Origin: Berkiella sp964496435
Lineage (GTDB): Bacteria > Pseudomonadota > Gammaproteobacteria > Berkiellales > Berkiellaceae
Length of the DNA stretch: 64,000 nucleotides
Reading direction: 5' to 3'
Assembly (NCBI GenBank): GCA_964496435.1
Contig: CAZBZP010000014.1
Location: 28,340-92,339, forward strand
Below the pieces are notes generated by a model. The model was not told where the DNA came from. It ran no database searches and saw nothing but the letters and a program-made list of their open reading frames with translations. Position 1 is the stretch's first letter. Each line of letters opens with the position of its first letter. The position numbers and the translations under genes are program-made. Positions 34,598 to 42,878 of the stretch are shown here, one piece after another.

Positions 34598-35722
34598 TTA
34601 ACTATCCCCAAGATATCTAGCGCTTGATTTACCATAACCTGACACTTTTTCAGCTCGTGCACTGGGTTTACCCCATTTTGAAGCTTTGTCAGATTTGGCA
34701 TATTTAGCGCTTTTAGCCTTTTCCCTTTTAGCCACTTTTTTGCTTTTAGCTTCTTGTTTTTCTGTTGTAGCTACTTTCTTTGATTCATCTTGTGCTTTTT
34801 CAGTTTTAGCTGTTTCTTTTGTATCGGTAGAGATTTCAGCTTTACTGTCATTAGGCTCTTTCAAGGCAATAAAGAGATTGTCATAGTGGTTTTGTGGGCT
34901 CCATACAAACCAACCATCTGCATTGGCATCTTCAACGGCTTTTAGCTGTGATTTAATATATTTCACTTTTTTGCTATCAGACCATTTGTAATGATAGTTT
35001 GATGCTTCAATGTAAGGCGTCAATTTGAAGGGCATTTTATCAAACTTGCTCTTCAATGAGGTTAAGGATTTGTAAATGGTGTTGTAAGGTTCTGCTGAAT
35101 GTTTTTGATAAGGATGATAGTGTGATGGGTAAACCATGGGGCACACAACATCAACGGTATCAGCAAATAACTCAACATTTTGACCAATACGTGGTGATTC
35201 TTTGAAGCTTACTTCACCAAAGATATCAATTTGTAAAGGTTTGCCTTTTGCAGCCACTTTTTCTTTGTAAAACTCAATTACTTTTTTAACATCTTTTGCA
35301 TTTTGTGAAACAGGAGGTTGTTTTGTATTATAACGGATATAATCTAATTGAATTTCTTCTGCGCCATAATCAATTGCATTGTTAACGAGTTTTAATCTGC
35401 TTTCCCAGTATTCTTGTGATTTTAAGTGCTTGGGTGTGCCACCATCAGGAAATACCACGATACGTGCCACATAATGTATACCACTGTTCTTAATAAGATC
35501 GATTTGTCTTTGATAGTTTTTTGTTGGTTTTTCTAAATCAACGACAAAGGTATTAATGCCCGCAGCTTTAGATTTATCAATTAAAGTTGTTAATCTTTTT
35601 GTATCTTCTAAAGTACCTTGGTTAATATAAATGCCTTTTGTGGTTGGTAGCGCTTGAACTAAGCCTGAAACAACCATTAATGCAAACGAGCTTGCGGCTA
35701 AGAGAACTGATTTTTTTAGCAT
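34598..35722 (-). CDS. Secreted DUF4015-like putative glycoside hydrolase
   Basis: The 374-residue product has a signal peptide (about 1-24, ending VQALP). A TIM-barrel-like domain follows (about 28-270) with KGIYINQG, INTFVVDLEKP, EEIQLDYIRYN, LQIDIFGEVSF and DVVCPMVYPSHY, all patterns of the DUF4015/GH13-like putative glycoside hydrolases. Asp in QLDYIRY is a likely catalytic residue. The C-terminal 80 residues are Lys/Glu/Ala-rich with AKREKAKSAKYAKSDKASKW-like repeats, probably flexible and possibly wall- or nucleic-acid-binding. Substrate is unknown. It is expected in the periplasm or outside the cell. Confidence 0.82.
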   Translation of the reverse strand: MLKKSVLLAASSFALMVVSGLVQALPTTKGIYINQGTLEDTKRLTTLIDKSKAAGINTFVVDLEKPTKNYQRQIDLIKNSGIHYVARIVVFPDGGTPKHLKSQEYWESRLKLVNNAIDYGAEEIQLDYIRYNTKQPPVSQNAKDVKKVIEFYKEKVAAKGKPLQIDIFGEVSFKESPRIGQNVELFADTVDVVCPMVYPSHYHPYQKHSAEPYNTIYKSLTSLKSKFDKMPFKLTPYIEASNYHYKWSDSKKVKYIKSQLKAVEDANADGWFVWSPQNHYDNLFIALKEPNDSKAEISTDTKETAKTEKAQDESKKVATTEKQEAKSKKVAKREKAKSAKYAKSDKASKWGKPSARAEKVSGYGKSSARYLGDS

Positions 35723-35955
35723 GATTTACTCACCCAAATGTTTTTAACTCACCCACTGTCAAATACTCGACAGCACACGCAAAAAGGTTAAATTTTTTGC
35801 TATACGGGTTTTGGCTATGGTGTAAACCGGGGGGAGAGAAAGCCTAGATATTTGCTAAGGCTATGATATTATTAGGAATATTGTTTTATCAGTTATTAAC
35901 CAAAGCTTTAAATTTTGGTATGATAGATAGTGACGTTCGTAAAAGAGTAACTTAA

Positions 35956-37152
35956 ATGCCAATAAAAAAAGTCATCACTAAAGGCCGGGTGCCGGTAAAA
36001 ATATATACCGACGATATAGATATGTCTGCTTATCAGCAGCTCGTCAATATTTCAACACTGCCTTTTATCCATTCGCATATTGCCGCCATGCCTGATGTGC
36101 ATTGTGGTATAGGGGCAACCGTGGGGGCTGTCATTCCCACGAAACAAGCCATAATACCAGCGGCGGTCGGGGTGGATATTGGTTGTGGTATGAGTGCCGT
36201 TAGACTTTCCTTAAAAGCGCATCAGTTACCAGATAATTTAAAATATTTACGCTTAAATATTGAAGAACAAGTCCCGGTTGGCTTTAATGCACACAGTGAA
36301 AAGCATATTCGTCTTCAAGCATGTGAGCCCTTTCAAAAGCGTTTTGAACTTATCTTGGAAAAACATCCTAAAATTTCCCAACGTATGCGTAATGCACATC
36401 TTAAATGGATGAATCAAATGGGTTCTTTAGGCGGGGGGAATCATTTCATTGAAATCTGCCTTGATCACAATAAAGATGTGTGGGTAATGTTACATTCAGG
36501 GAGTCGCGGTATTGGTAATGCTATTGGTACCTATTTCATAGAATTGGCCAAAAAAGATATGGGAGTGCACCTTAAAAATTTGCCTGATAAAGACTTAGCT
36601 TATCTAAATGAGGGCACAAAGCATTTCAATGACTATTTAGAGGCAGTATCTTGTGCACAGGATTATGCTTTTGCTAATCGACGTGAAATGATGAACATTA
36701 TTCTATCCGTCTTGAAAAAAGAATTGCCAGCCTTTCAAATCACTGAAACAGCAATAAATTGTCATCATAATTATGTTGTTAAAGAAAAGCATTATGGCGA
36801 AAGTGTTTATGTGACACGAAAAGGCGCTATCAGAGCAGGTGAGGGCGATTTAGGTATCATCCCTGGTAGTATGGGTGCGCGTTCTTTTATTGTAAGAGGA
36901 AAAGGGGTGGAGAGTTCATTTCACTCATGCTCTCATGGTGCAGGCCGTAAATTGAGCCGCACAGCTGCAAAAAATAAATTTACGGTACATGATCTGCAAG
37001 CACAAACCAAGGGCGTAGAGTGTCGCAAAGATAAACATGTGTTAGACGAAATCCCCAGCGCTTATAAAAACATTGATGAGGTGATGGAAAATCAAAGCGA
37101 TTTGGTTGATGTGCTATATACATTAAATCAGGTTGTATGTATTAAAGGTTAA
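35956..37152 (+). CDS. rtcB: RtcB-family RNA ligase
   Basis: RtcB joins RNA 2',3'-cyclic phosphate and 5'-hydroxyl ends using GTP and manganese. The 398-residue protein has MPDVHCGIGATVG (Cys50), GVDIGCGMSAVR, LGGGNHFIEI with the metal His, and SFHSCSHGAGRKLSR, where His327 is the probable GMP-bound His. Length fits the shorter bacterial branch. There is no neighbouring rtcA or rtcR. In bacteria RtcB repairs RNA after nuclease damage. The start at 35956 is the only good ATG, with AGAG upstream. Confidence 0.93.
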   Translation: MPIKKVITKGRVPVKIYTDDIDMSAYQQLVNISTLPFIHSHIAAMPDVHCGIGATVGAVIPTKQAIIPAAVGVDIGCGMSAVRLSLKAHQLPDNLKYLRLNIEEQVPVGFNAHSEKHIRLQACEPFQKRFELILEKHPKISQRMRNAHLKWMNQMGSLGGGNHFIEICLDHNKDVWVMLHSGSRGIGNAIGTYFIELAKKDMGVHLKNLPDKDLAYLNEGTKHFNDYLEAVSCAQDYAFANRREMMNIILSVLKKELPAFQITETAINCHHNYVVKEKHYGESVYVTRKGAIRAGEGDLGIIPGSMGARSFIVRGKGVESSFHSCSHGAGRKLSRTAAKNKFTVHDLQAQTKGVECRKDKHVLDEIPSAYKNIDEVMENQSDLVDVLYTLNQVVCIKG

Positions 37153-37205
37153 ATTTTACCTAAACTAAATATGAAACCTAAATTAATAGCTTCATGAGGG
37201 CCTTA

Positions 37206-37676
37206 ATGAGAATCAAATCCAGCGTTTTTGAAGAAAGTTCAGAAATTCCAAGTAAATACACCTGCGAGGGTGATAATTTTTCACCGCCACTGTTTTGGGA
37301 AGATGTTCCTCCCACGGCAAAATCATTGGTATTGATAGTTGACGATCCTGATGCACCTGATCCTGGTGCGCCTAAAATGATTTGGGATCATTGGTTGCTT
37401 TATAATATTGATCCTAAAAGTACCGGTTTAAAAGAAAATATCGGATTGCATGAGTTATCAGAAGATACCTTGCGTGGCACGAACAGCTGGAAAAACCAAA
37501 ACTATGGTGGTCCATGTCCCCCTATTGGTCGGCATCGTTATTTTCATAAACTTTATGCCTTAAACGTTATTTTGCCTGATTTAGCTAATCCTACCTCTGA
37601 TCAATTACGTCAAGCCATGGCAGGACATGTGATTGATGAAGCCGTATTGATTGGGACATATCAAAAGAAAAAGTAG
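37206..37676 (+). CDS. YbhB/YbcL-family PEBP protein
   Basis: The 156-residue protein is a phosphatidylethanolamine-binding-protein-like fold of the YbhB/YbcL type. It has FSPPLFWEDVPPTAKSLVLIVDDPDAPDP split across the ligand motif, FDPHW-type WDHWLLYNI, NSWKNQNYGGPCPPIGRHRYFHKLYAL and the C-terminal HVIDEAVLIGTYQ. Some family members alter host signalling, others are housekeeping; the role is unknown. ATG at 37206 has GAGGG upstream; an ATG at 37194 lacks a ribosome site. Confidence 0.88.
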   Translation: MRIKSSVFEESSEIPSKYTCEGDNFSPPLFWEDVPPTAKSLVLIVDDPDAPDPGAPKMIWDHWLLYNIDPKSTGLKENIGLHELSEDTLRGTNSWKNQNYGGPCPPIGRHRYFHKLYALNVILPDLANPTSDQLRQAMAGHVIDEAVLIGTYQKKK

Positions 37677-37696
37677 TGGGTTAAAACCCCCCTAAC

Positions 37697-37718
37697 CCCC
37701 CTTTGATAACAAAGGGGG
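37697..37718. repeat. CCCCCTTTG palindrome (dispersed repeat copy)
   Basis: CCCCCTTTG and CAAAGGGGG pair around an ATAA loop. The 22 bases are the exact reverse complement of the centre of the palindrome at 3741-3782. It lies between convergent genes and may terminate both. Confidence 0.75.
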
Positions 37719-37742
37719 ATTATGGTTCCTAAACTTGTTTAA

Positions 37743-38084
37743 TCAACCCGCCGGCCATGTAAACATTCGTCCAGCCATGATATGGATATGTAAATGATAA
37801 ACAGTCTGGCAGGCTTGCGCGCCATTATTAATCACTAAGCGAAAATTATCCTTTATGCCGAGTTTGCTGGTTATTTCCGGAATTTTCACCATCATGTGAC
37901 CGAGAAGATCTTTATCCTCTTCCTCAACTTCTGACAATTTCGCAATCACTTTTTTTGAGACAACTAAGATATGTATCGGAGCTTGTGGATTAGCATCGTG
38001 AAAGGCGATACACCAATTATCTTCATAAATAATATCTGCCTTTATTTCTCTATCGATGATCTTTTGAAAAATCGTCTTGTGCAT
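37743..38084 (-). CDS. hinT: HIT-family nucleotide hydrolase (HinT-like)
   Basis: The 113-residue protein is a purine nucleoside phosphoramidase-like HIT protein. It starts TIFQKIIDREIKADIIYEDN, has AFHDANPQAPIHILVV and ends with the histidine triad VYHLHIHIMAGR. Length (about 110) is normal for HinT. HinT cleaves AMP from lysyl-AMP and other phosphoramidates. The gene stands alone on the minus strand. Confidence 0.92.
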   Translation of the reverse strand: MHKTIFQKIIDREIKADIIYEDNWCIAFHDANPQAPIHILVVSKKVIAKLSEVEEEDKDLLGHMMVKIPEITSKLGIKDNFRLVINNGAQACQTVYHLHIHIMAGRMFTWPAG

Positions 38085-38202
38085 ATTAATTCCATAAATG
38101 TTTGTTAGCTAAGTACCGAAAGGCAGAAATATATACAGTATTATTAGATTATGAGCTGCATTATAGTGTTGAACTTTTAATCTTCTTGCCTGAGGTGACA
38201 TC

Positions 38203-39180
38203 ATGAGTTTAGAGCATGGGCCTGCTAAAGATAAAGACAATGATCAAGATAATGTAGAAGCACCTTTCACCAAACATACAGCAGTCAAGGTAAAGCCAAG
38301 AAAACCCAAAAAAGAAGAAAGTTCTTCCAAACCTATCTCATCGCCAGATGTTGATAATGTAACCACGGCCATGTCAGCATTGAAGATAGATAAGGAACAA
38401 GATGATGTAGATGGTCTTAGCCATAGATTGGCAGCTGTTAATTTAAGTGATCCTTCTGAACGCCATACTGAAACCAAAGTTAAACCCAGAAATAAAGTTA
38501 AGAAAGAGAAAATAAGAAAGGAAGCTTCGGATCCAACGCCTGTTAGCGATAGCAAAGACAAAGTTGTCGCATCTTCAAGTGCCACAGCAAAAGAAAAGCA
38601 GGATGACAGCACTACTGAAGAAGAGGGGCATCGCAAACATACAGAAACTAAAATAAGAAAGCCGCCCACAAGTACGGTTACCTTAGGGGATTTAATAGCA
38701 CAATATACCGAATTAAAAGACCTCATTGAGAAGCAGCAAAAAGAGCGAGAGGGCATACACACTCAGGGAGAACAAATTGGGCGAGTAGATAATAACCTCG
38801 ATAGAACAGATGCCGCGCTAGAAGAAGCCGCACAGGATCTACAAGCTACGCTTTCCTGTGGCAAAGCTTTTAAGCAACAAATGAAAAAGATATTTTGCTG
38901 CTGCTGTACTACTGAAACACCTGCACCTCAACATGATATTGAATTTGACATAAGACACCCTAAGCCACTTACATTTCAATTTTCAAAGCCTCAAAGCAAA
39001 GGGGAATATATTGATGAAATTGCCAGAATGGCGGCTTTTTTGGATCAAGAATCTAAAAAAGAAGGTGCTGAACTTGATGATGAAAATGCTGAGTTAAAAG
39101 TCGTTATTGGAAAATCAGACAAACTCAAAGATAAAACGAAGAAAAGTGATTCACAAGCCAATTCGGCGATGAAACTGTAA
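38203..39180 (+). CDS. SNAP-25-like Qbc-SNARE mimic, candidate effector
   Basis: The 325-residue protein has a disordered N-terminal half with three basic repeats ([KR]HTxxK at 24, 87 and 145). Residues about 160-217 form a SNARE-like heptad block. The centre TQGEQIGRV corresponds to EQGEQLERI of the SNAP-25 first SNARE motif, with zero-layer Gln188, then layer residues I192, V195, L199, L206, A209 and L213. Next comes SCGKAFKQQMKKIFCCCC (Cys232-235), at the place of the palmitoylated cysteines of SNAP-25. Residues about 270-325 form a second block in which AELDDENAEL aligns with NEIDTQNRQI, but Glu294 replaces the zero-layer Gln. The end falls 31 residues after that position; SNAP-25 ends 32 after. 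The inferred role is binding host SNAREs to control fusion with a bacterial vacuole. Alignment is from memory of SNAP-25. Confidence 0.65.
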   Translation: MSLEHGPAKDKDNDQDNVEAPFTKHTAVKVKPRKPKKEESSSKPISSPDVDNVTTAMSALKIDKEQDDVDGLSHRLAAVNLSDPSERHTETKVKPRNKVKKEKIRKEASDPTPVSDSKDKVVASSSATAKEKQDDSTTEEEGHRKHTETKIRKPPTSTVTLGDLIAQYTELKDLIEKQQKEREGIHTQGEQIGRVDNNLDRTDAALEEAAQDLQATLSCGKAFKQQMKKIFCCCCTTETPAPQHDIEFDIRHPKPLTFQFSKPQSKGEYIDEIARMAAFLDQESKKEGAELDDENAELKVVIGKSDKLKDKTKKSDSQANSAMKL

Positions 39181-39233
39181 AGATAAATAGGCAGCACTTC
39201 ATTGAAATGCTGCCTTCGTTTCAAAGGGCTAGA

Positions 39234-39461
39234 TTAGTAGCCGTATTTGTTTCTATCGTAAACATAGCCACCAACAGCACCAACACCTGCGCCGATTAAA
39301 GCACCTGCGCCAGCTTCGCCAGAGATAGCACCAATCGCTGTACCAGCTACTGCACCAAGCGCAGCACCACCGAGTACGTTTTGGTCTGTGTGACTCATGT
39401 TGTCACAACCAACAAGAAACAAAAGGCCAATAACAGGAACGATTTTAGATACAGTTTTCAT
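39234..39461 (-). CDS. Glycine-zipper outer membrane lipoprotein
   Basis: The 75-residue product has a lipoprotein signal peptide with lipobox LVGC (Cys19). A glycine-zipper segment follows (about 31-66, with GGAALGAVAGTAIGAISG and GALIGAGVGAVGGYVYDR), as in the Rickettsia 17-kDa antigen/SlyB/OsmB families. It is likely anchored in the outer membrane and linked with envelope stability. Length is short, about the size of OsmB. A ribosome site (GAGGAG) precedes the ATG. Confidence 0.88.
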   Translation of the reverse strand: MKTVSKIVPVIGLLFLVGCDNMSHTDQNVLGGAALGAVAGTAIGAISGEAGAGALIGAGVGAVGGYVYDRNKYGY

Positions 39462-39572
39462 AGTATGTAACTCCTCTTGAAAAAGCTACTTACCATCATA
39501 GACACAAAAAAACTGTAAATTTTTTCAAAATTAAGAAAATAGAGCAGGGTATTTAAACAGGCTAAAATGAAA

Positions 39573-39603
39573 AAGGCTTGTCTGATTAAAGCAGACAAGC
39601 CTT
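39573..39603 (-). terminator. Rho-independent terminator
   Basis: AAGGCTTGTCTG and CAGACAAGCCTT form a 12-base-pair stem, followed on the minus strand by a T-run. It ends the repeat-protein gene at 39615. Confidence 0.87.
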
Positions 39604-39614
39604 AGAAAGTAATC

Positions 39615-40652
39615 TTAGAACAATAATTTTCTTTGAACTTTGGTTACTTGAGCACCATTTGGCAATGTTACTGGCGTATTAATAACAGAACCACTTGTAG
39701 GTCTTGGCGCATGTGGGTTTGTCGCTAAGAATGTACCTGAAGCGTTAGTTGTACTAGCACCAACTTGAGGTCTTGGCGCATGTGGATTTGTCGCTAAGAA
39801 TGTACCTGAAGCGTTAGTTGTACTAGCACCAACTTGAGGTCTTGGCGCATGTGGATTCTCTGCTAAAAATGTGCCTGACGGCGTGTTTGTTCTTGCGATT
39901 GGTGCAGCGGATGTTGTTGTTGTCACGCGAACATTTTGTGCATGTGGGGGAACAACAGATGGCGCGCTCAGCAATGAACCTAAGCTAGATAATAAAGAAG
40001 GTTGGCTAGGCGCTGGCGCTTGCGGTGCAGAAAACAATGTTGTTTGACGAACATCACGTGCAGTTGGTGGAACTACGGGGGTTGCACCTAAAATTGAGCT
40101 TGAACCGCCAGTTGATACCATAGATACAGGTGATGAAGGCACTGGAACCGGTGTGGGCATTGAACCACCACCAAATAGTGTTGTTGAGGCATGTACATTA
40201 TGTGCTCTTGAAGGCACTGATGGTGCTGAAGAAATAATAGTACCACCTGCTTGTGTTGGGGTGGTGGTCACCGCAACTGGCGCGGAATTTGAGGCATGAT
40301 GGATAGTTGTTGTGCTACCAGGTGTTCTTGGCGCTGATGGTGCAAACCAAGAAGTATTAGCAAACCAAGTGCTCGGTCTTGACCAGCCAAAACTGCTTGT
40401 GTTGTCGTGAACTACGACTGTTCTTCTTGGTCGCGGATTTGTATAGGAAAAACCCATGCGCGTATACCATGGTTCTACTACAACAGCAGGCTGCTGTGCT
40501 ACAACAACGCGGGGGCCGCCCATAGAAGTAAATAACGCACTTAAACTGCCTGCTATAAAACCATAAGCGAGTGCAGGTACGAGGGGTGCTCCAAATAATA
40601 CTGAAACACCTGCGCCAATACCAAATCCGATACCAAAAGAACGTAAACTCAT
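39615..40652 (-). CDS. Pro/Ser/Thr-rich protein with tandem 23-residue repeats
   Basis: The 345-residue product starts with a Gly/Ala-rich hydrophobic segment (about 5-45) that could insert in a membrane. The rest is low complexity, rich in Pro, Ser, Thr and Val. Two units of NPHAPRPQVGASTTNASGTF are nearly identical in DNA (39690-39870), with a third partial copy; earlier degenerate units share the VPPHA/TARNV element. It is probably exposed or disordered. No family is recognised. ATG at 40652 is preferred with AGGA nine bases upstream. It lies just after the Tyr-rich double-glycine-leader gene on the same strand and may be co-transcribed. Confidence 0.6.
   Translation of the reverse strand: MSLRSFGIGFGIGAGVSVLFGAPLVPALAYGFIAGSLSALFTSMGGPRVVVAQQPAVVVEPWYTRMGFSYTNPRPRRTVVVHDNTSSFGWSRPSTWFANTSWFAPSAPRTPGSTTTIHHASNSAPVAVTTTPTQAGGTIISSAPSVPSRAHNVHASTTLFGGGSMPTPVPVPSSPVSMVSTGGSSSILGATPVVPPTARDVRQTTLFSAPQAPAPSQPSLLSSLGSLLSAPSVVPPHAQNVRVTTTTSAAPIARTNTPSGTFLAENPHAPRPQVGASTTNASGTFLATNPHAPRPQVGASTTNASGTFLATNPHAPRPTSGSVINTPVTLPNGAQVTKVQRKLLF
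39699..39851. repeat. Tandem ~69-base coding repeats
   Basis: Successive units beginning with the AGGTCTTGGCGCATGTGG sequence are nearly identical and start about 69 bases apart (near 39699, 39768 and 39837). Homogenisation indicates recent duplication or concerted change. Confidence 0.8.
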
Positions 40653-40680
40653 TTTAATCATTCCTATTTATTTATAATAA

Positions 40681-40965
40681 TTAATAGACATAAGTAACAC
40701 TGTAACCGGGATATCCATAGTCATAGACAATCACATCGGTTGTTGAGTAAGGATAACCGTAGTTATAACCATAAGAGGGATACGCATAAGCGGGATAGTT
40801 ATAAGCTGGATAGTTATAAGAAGGATAATAATATGTTGGGTAGGGTGTTGCAGCTGTTGCTATAGCGCCTACAGCTAGCGCTGTCCCAATGGCTATTCTG
40901 GCAAAAACCTGGGCAGCATTTGCGCCAGAAACATAATTGATTTCATTCATCGAAAGTTCACGCAT
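40681..40965 (-). CDS. Small Tyr/Pro-rich peptide with double-glycine-like leader
   Basis: The 94-residue product starts MRELSMNEINYVSGA, a double-glycine-type leader with the permitted Gly-Ala at the cleavage site. A hydrophobic Ala/Gly segment (about 17-38) follows, then a Tyr/Pro/Asn-rich tail with repeats of YNYPAY and YGYNYGYP. The leader type is used by class II bacteriocins and other C39-processed peptides; the Tyr-rich tail is not typical and could be structural. AAGGAG before ATG at 40965 strongly supports this start rather than 41031. No C39 exporter is in the window. The peptide at 22685 has a related leader. Confidence 0.6.
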   Translation of the reverse strand: MRELSMNEINYVSGANAAQVFARIAIGTALAVGAIATAATPYPTYYYPSYNYPAYNYPAYAYPSYGYNYGYPYSTTDVIVYDYGYPGYSVTYVY

Positions 40966-41483
40966 ATTTGTCTCCTTGAATCTCACGATATTTGTAGTGT
41001 GAAAATTAGCAACCATCAAAGGTTGCAGCAATAGTTAAGCGATAAAAGGTTAGTGGCAATTGATAGAAGGCATATTTAAAGCTTTATTATGCAGGTAGAA
41101 GTAAGATAAAATATGAGTCATTTGGCTTGATTTTGGAGGGTTTTGCCTAACATGAGGGCAATTTTACACGGAATTTTCCCGCCAGCACATAGGCATTTTA
41201 GGTTCAGCTACACCTAAAGTTCGGATAATGAGAATAAACCACAAGGCAAGTGGCGCGGACTTTGTGACTCATATATGTCATAATAACGCATAATATGAAA
41301 TTCATATTAAACATAAAGCAAAGCAACGAAATGTCTTAAAAAACTTCAATAGTTTTCTGCTTTTAAATTTATAAGCGCAATTGCTTATAACATAAATCAA
41401 ACAAATTAATACAACGTCTCAAGAGTGAACGTTATTACATAAACTAAACGACGGATCGGTTTATCTGGAATTTAGGTAGTATT
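40966..41483. other. Non-coding region between leader peptide and MATE genes
   Basis: About 520 AT-rich bases with no credible gene. It contains the leader-peptide promoter region, a GCAACC/GGTTGC hairpin (41009-41026), a TTTAGGT/ACCTAAA hairpin near 41197-41218, and the TTATAAGC palindrome at 41369-41390. Nothing else is evident. Confidence 0.6.
41369..41390. promoter_or_regulatory. Palindromic operator candidate upstream of MATE gene
   Basis: TTATAAGC and GCTTATAA are eight-base arms around GCAATT. A perfect palindrome of this size about 95 bases before a drug-exporter start resembles a TetR/MarR-type repressor site. No regulator gene is adjacent. Confidence 0.35.
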
Positions 41484-42878
41484 ATGTTAACGACATCAAA
41501 TGCAACTGAAATCAATAATGTACTGTTATGCGAAGGCAAAAGCCATTTGCGCCAGTTATGGAAATTGTGTTTTCCATTGATGCTAACAGCATTATCAGGT
41601 TCTTTGATGAATTTTTTAGATAGGGTTATTCTTGCTCAATATGATACACAAGCAATGATTGTTGCTAGTACTGCAGGCAATATTGCATTTGTATTTCAAT
41701 TTGGTGCAATGGCTATCGCCATGATAGCTGAAGTATTCGTTGGCCAATATAATGGTGCTCAACAATTTAAACAATTAGCAAAACCTGTATGGCAAATGAT
41801 TTGGTTTTCATTGGTTTGTGCATTCATTATGATTCTTCTTGGCATTTATACCCCAACCCTATTCATTCCAAAGGAATTAGGTCAAGAAGGTTATGATTAT
41901 TTCAAATGGATTATGATTTTTGGTGGCGGCTATCCCTTGGTTGGGGCGCTGACAGGTTTCTATGTTGGTAGAGGTCAGGTTAAGACAATTGCTATATCTG
42001 TCGTATTATCGAACCTCCTGAATTTAATCTTGGTATCAATACTCGTATTTGGCGTTAGAGATTTTATTCCCCAGATGGGTGCAACGGGAGCTGCCATTGC
42101 AACTGGGATCAGTGAGCTATGTGTTGCTTTAGGATTATTCATTTTCTTTCTCAAGCCCAAATACCGTAAGCAATACAATACCCATCACTGGCAATTTGAT
42201 AAGACTCTTTTTATCAAATGTATCAAAGTAGGGCTCCCCAACTCTGTTGGGCATATGGCTGGCATAGCGGCATGGCCCTTTATGATGTTCTTCTTAGCGC
42301 AACGTAGTATTGAGCATGTTACTGTGATGACCATCGCTTTTAGTATCTGGACACTGTTTACCTTTATAACGGAAGGCTTGCAAATGGGGGTTAGCGCATT
42401 TGCCTCAAACTCTATAGGCGCTAAAAAATGGCATAAAGTTGGTGAAGTCTTGATGACAGGGTTAAAATTACAGTTTATCCTAGCTATTCTACTTGCTATA
42501 CCCTTAGTTATATTTCCCCATCTACTAGTTGATCTCTTTATTCCTCTTGATAGCGAAATTGCTGATGTGGCTAATTTAAGACAGCTGCTAGTAACAAGCT
42601 GCTTTTGGTTATGGATAGGTTATATTTTTGATGGTATGGCATGGGTTATAGACGGTATTTTAACAGCCGCTGGCGACACCCGTTTCATTATGATTATGAA
42701 CTCTTTTGGTACTTGGTTTATGCTAATCGTTCCTGTCTATTTATTTGTCGTGGTGTTGAATGGGTCACCTATGCTCGCCATGCAATTGGTCACCCTCTTT
42801 TGTATTATCTTTTTTGGCTGCTACTTTATGCGCTATAAAAGCAAGCGATGGCAGCAGAACAAGTTAATCGATCATTAG
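41484..42878 (+). CDS. MATE-family multidrug/Na+ or H+ antiporter (NorM-like)
   Basis: The 464-residue protein has 12 predicted membrane helices in two six-helix halves. It starts LRQLWKLCFPLMLTALSGSLMNFLDRVILAQYDTQA across the first helices, and has AMAIAMIAEVFVGQYNGA and PNSVGHMAGIAAWPFMMFFL in the second half. MATE proteins expel cationic drugs and metabolites using ion gradients. The substrate cannot be read from sequence. The last four bases overlap the stop of the convergent small gene at 42875. Confidence 0.9.
   Translation: MLTTSNATEINNVLLCEGKSHLRQLWKLCFPLMLTALSGSLMNFLDRVILAQYDTQAMIVASTAGNIAFVFQFGAMAIAMIAEVFVGQYNGAQQFKQLAKPVWQMIWFSLVCAFIMILLGIYTPTLFIPKELGQEGYDYFKWIMIFGGGYPLVGALTGFYVGRGQVKTIAISVVLSNLLNLILVSILVFGVRDFIPQMGATGAAIATGISELCVALGLFIFFLKPKYRKQYNTHHWQFDKTLFIKCIKVGLPNSVGHMAGIAAWPFMMFFLAQRSIEHVTVMTIAFSIWTLFTFITEGLQMGVSAFASNSIGAKKWHKVGEVLMTGLKLQFILAILLAIPLVIFPHLLVDLFIPLDSEIADVANLRQLLVTSCFWLWIGYIFDGMAWVIDGILTAAGDTRFIMIMNSFGTWFMLIVPVYLFVVVLNGSPMLAMQLVTLFCIIFFGCYFMRYKSKRWQQNKLIDH

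Noticed and set aside
37206..37676. PEBP protein as a host kinase inhibitor
   Set aside because: The YbhB/YbcL branch is widespread in free-living bacteria; nothing here points to a host role.
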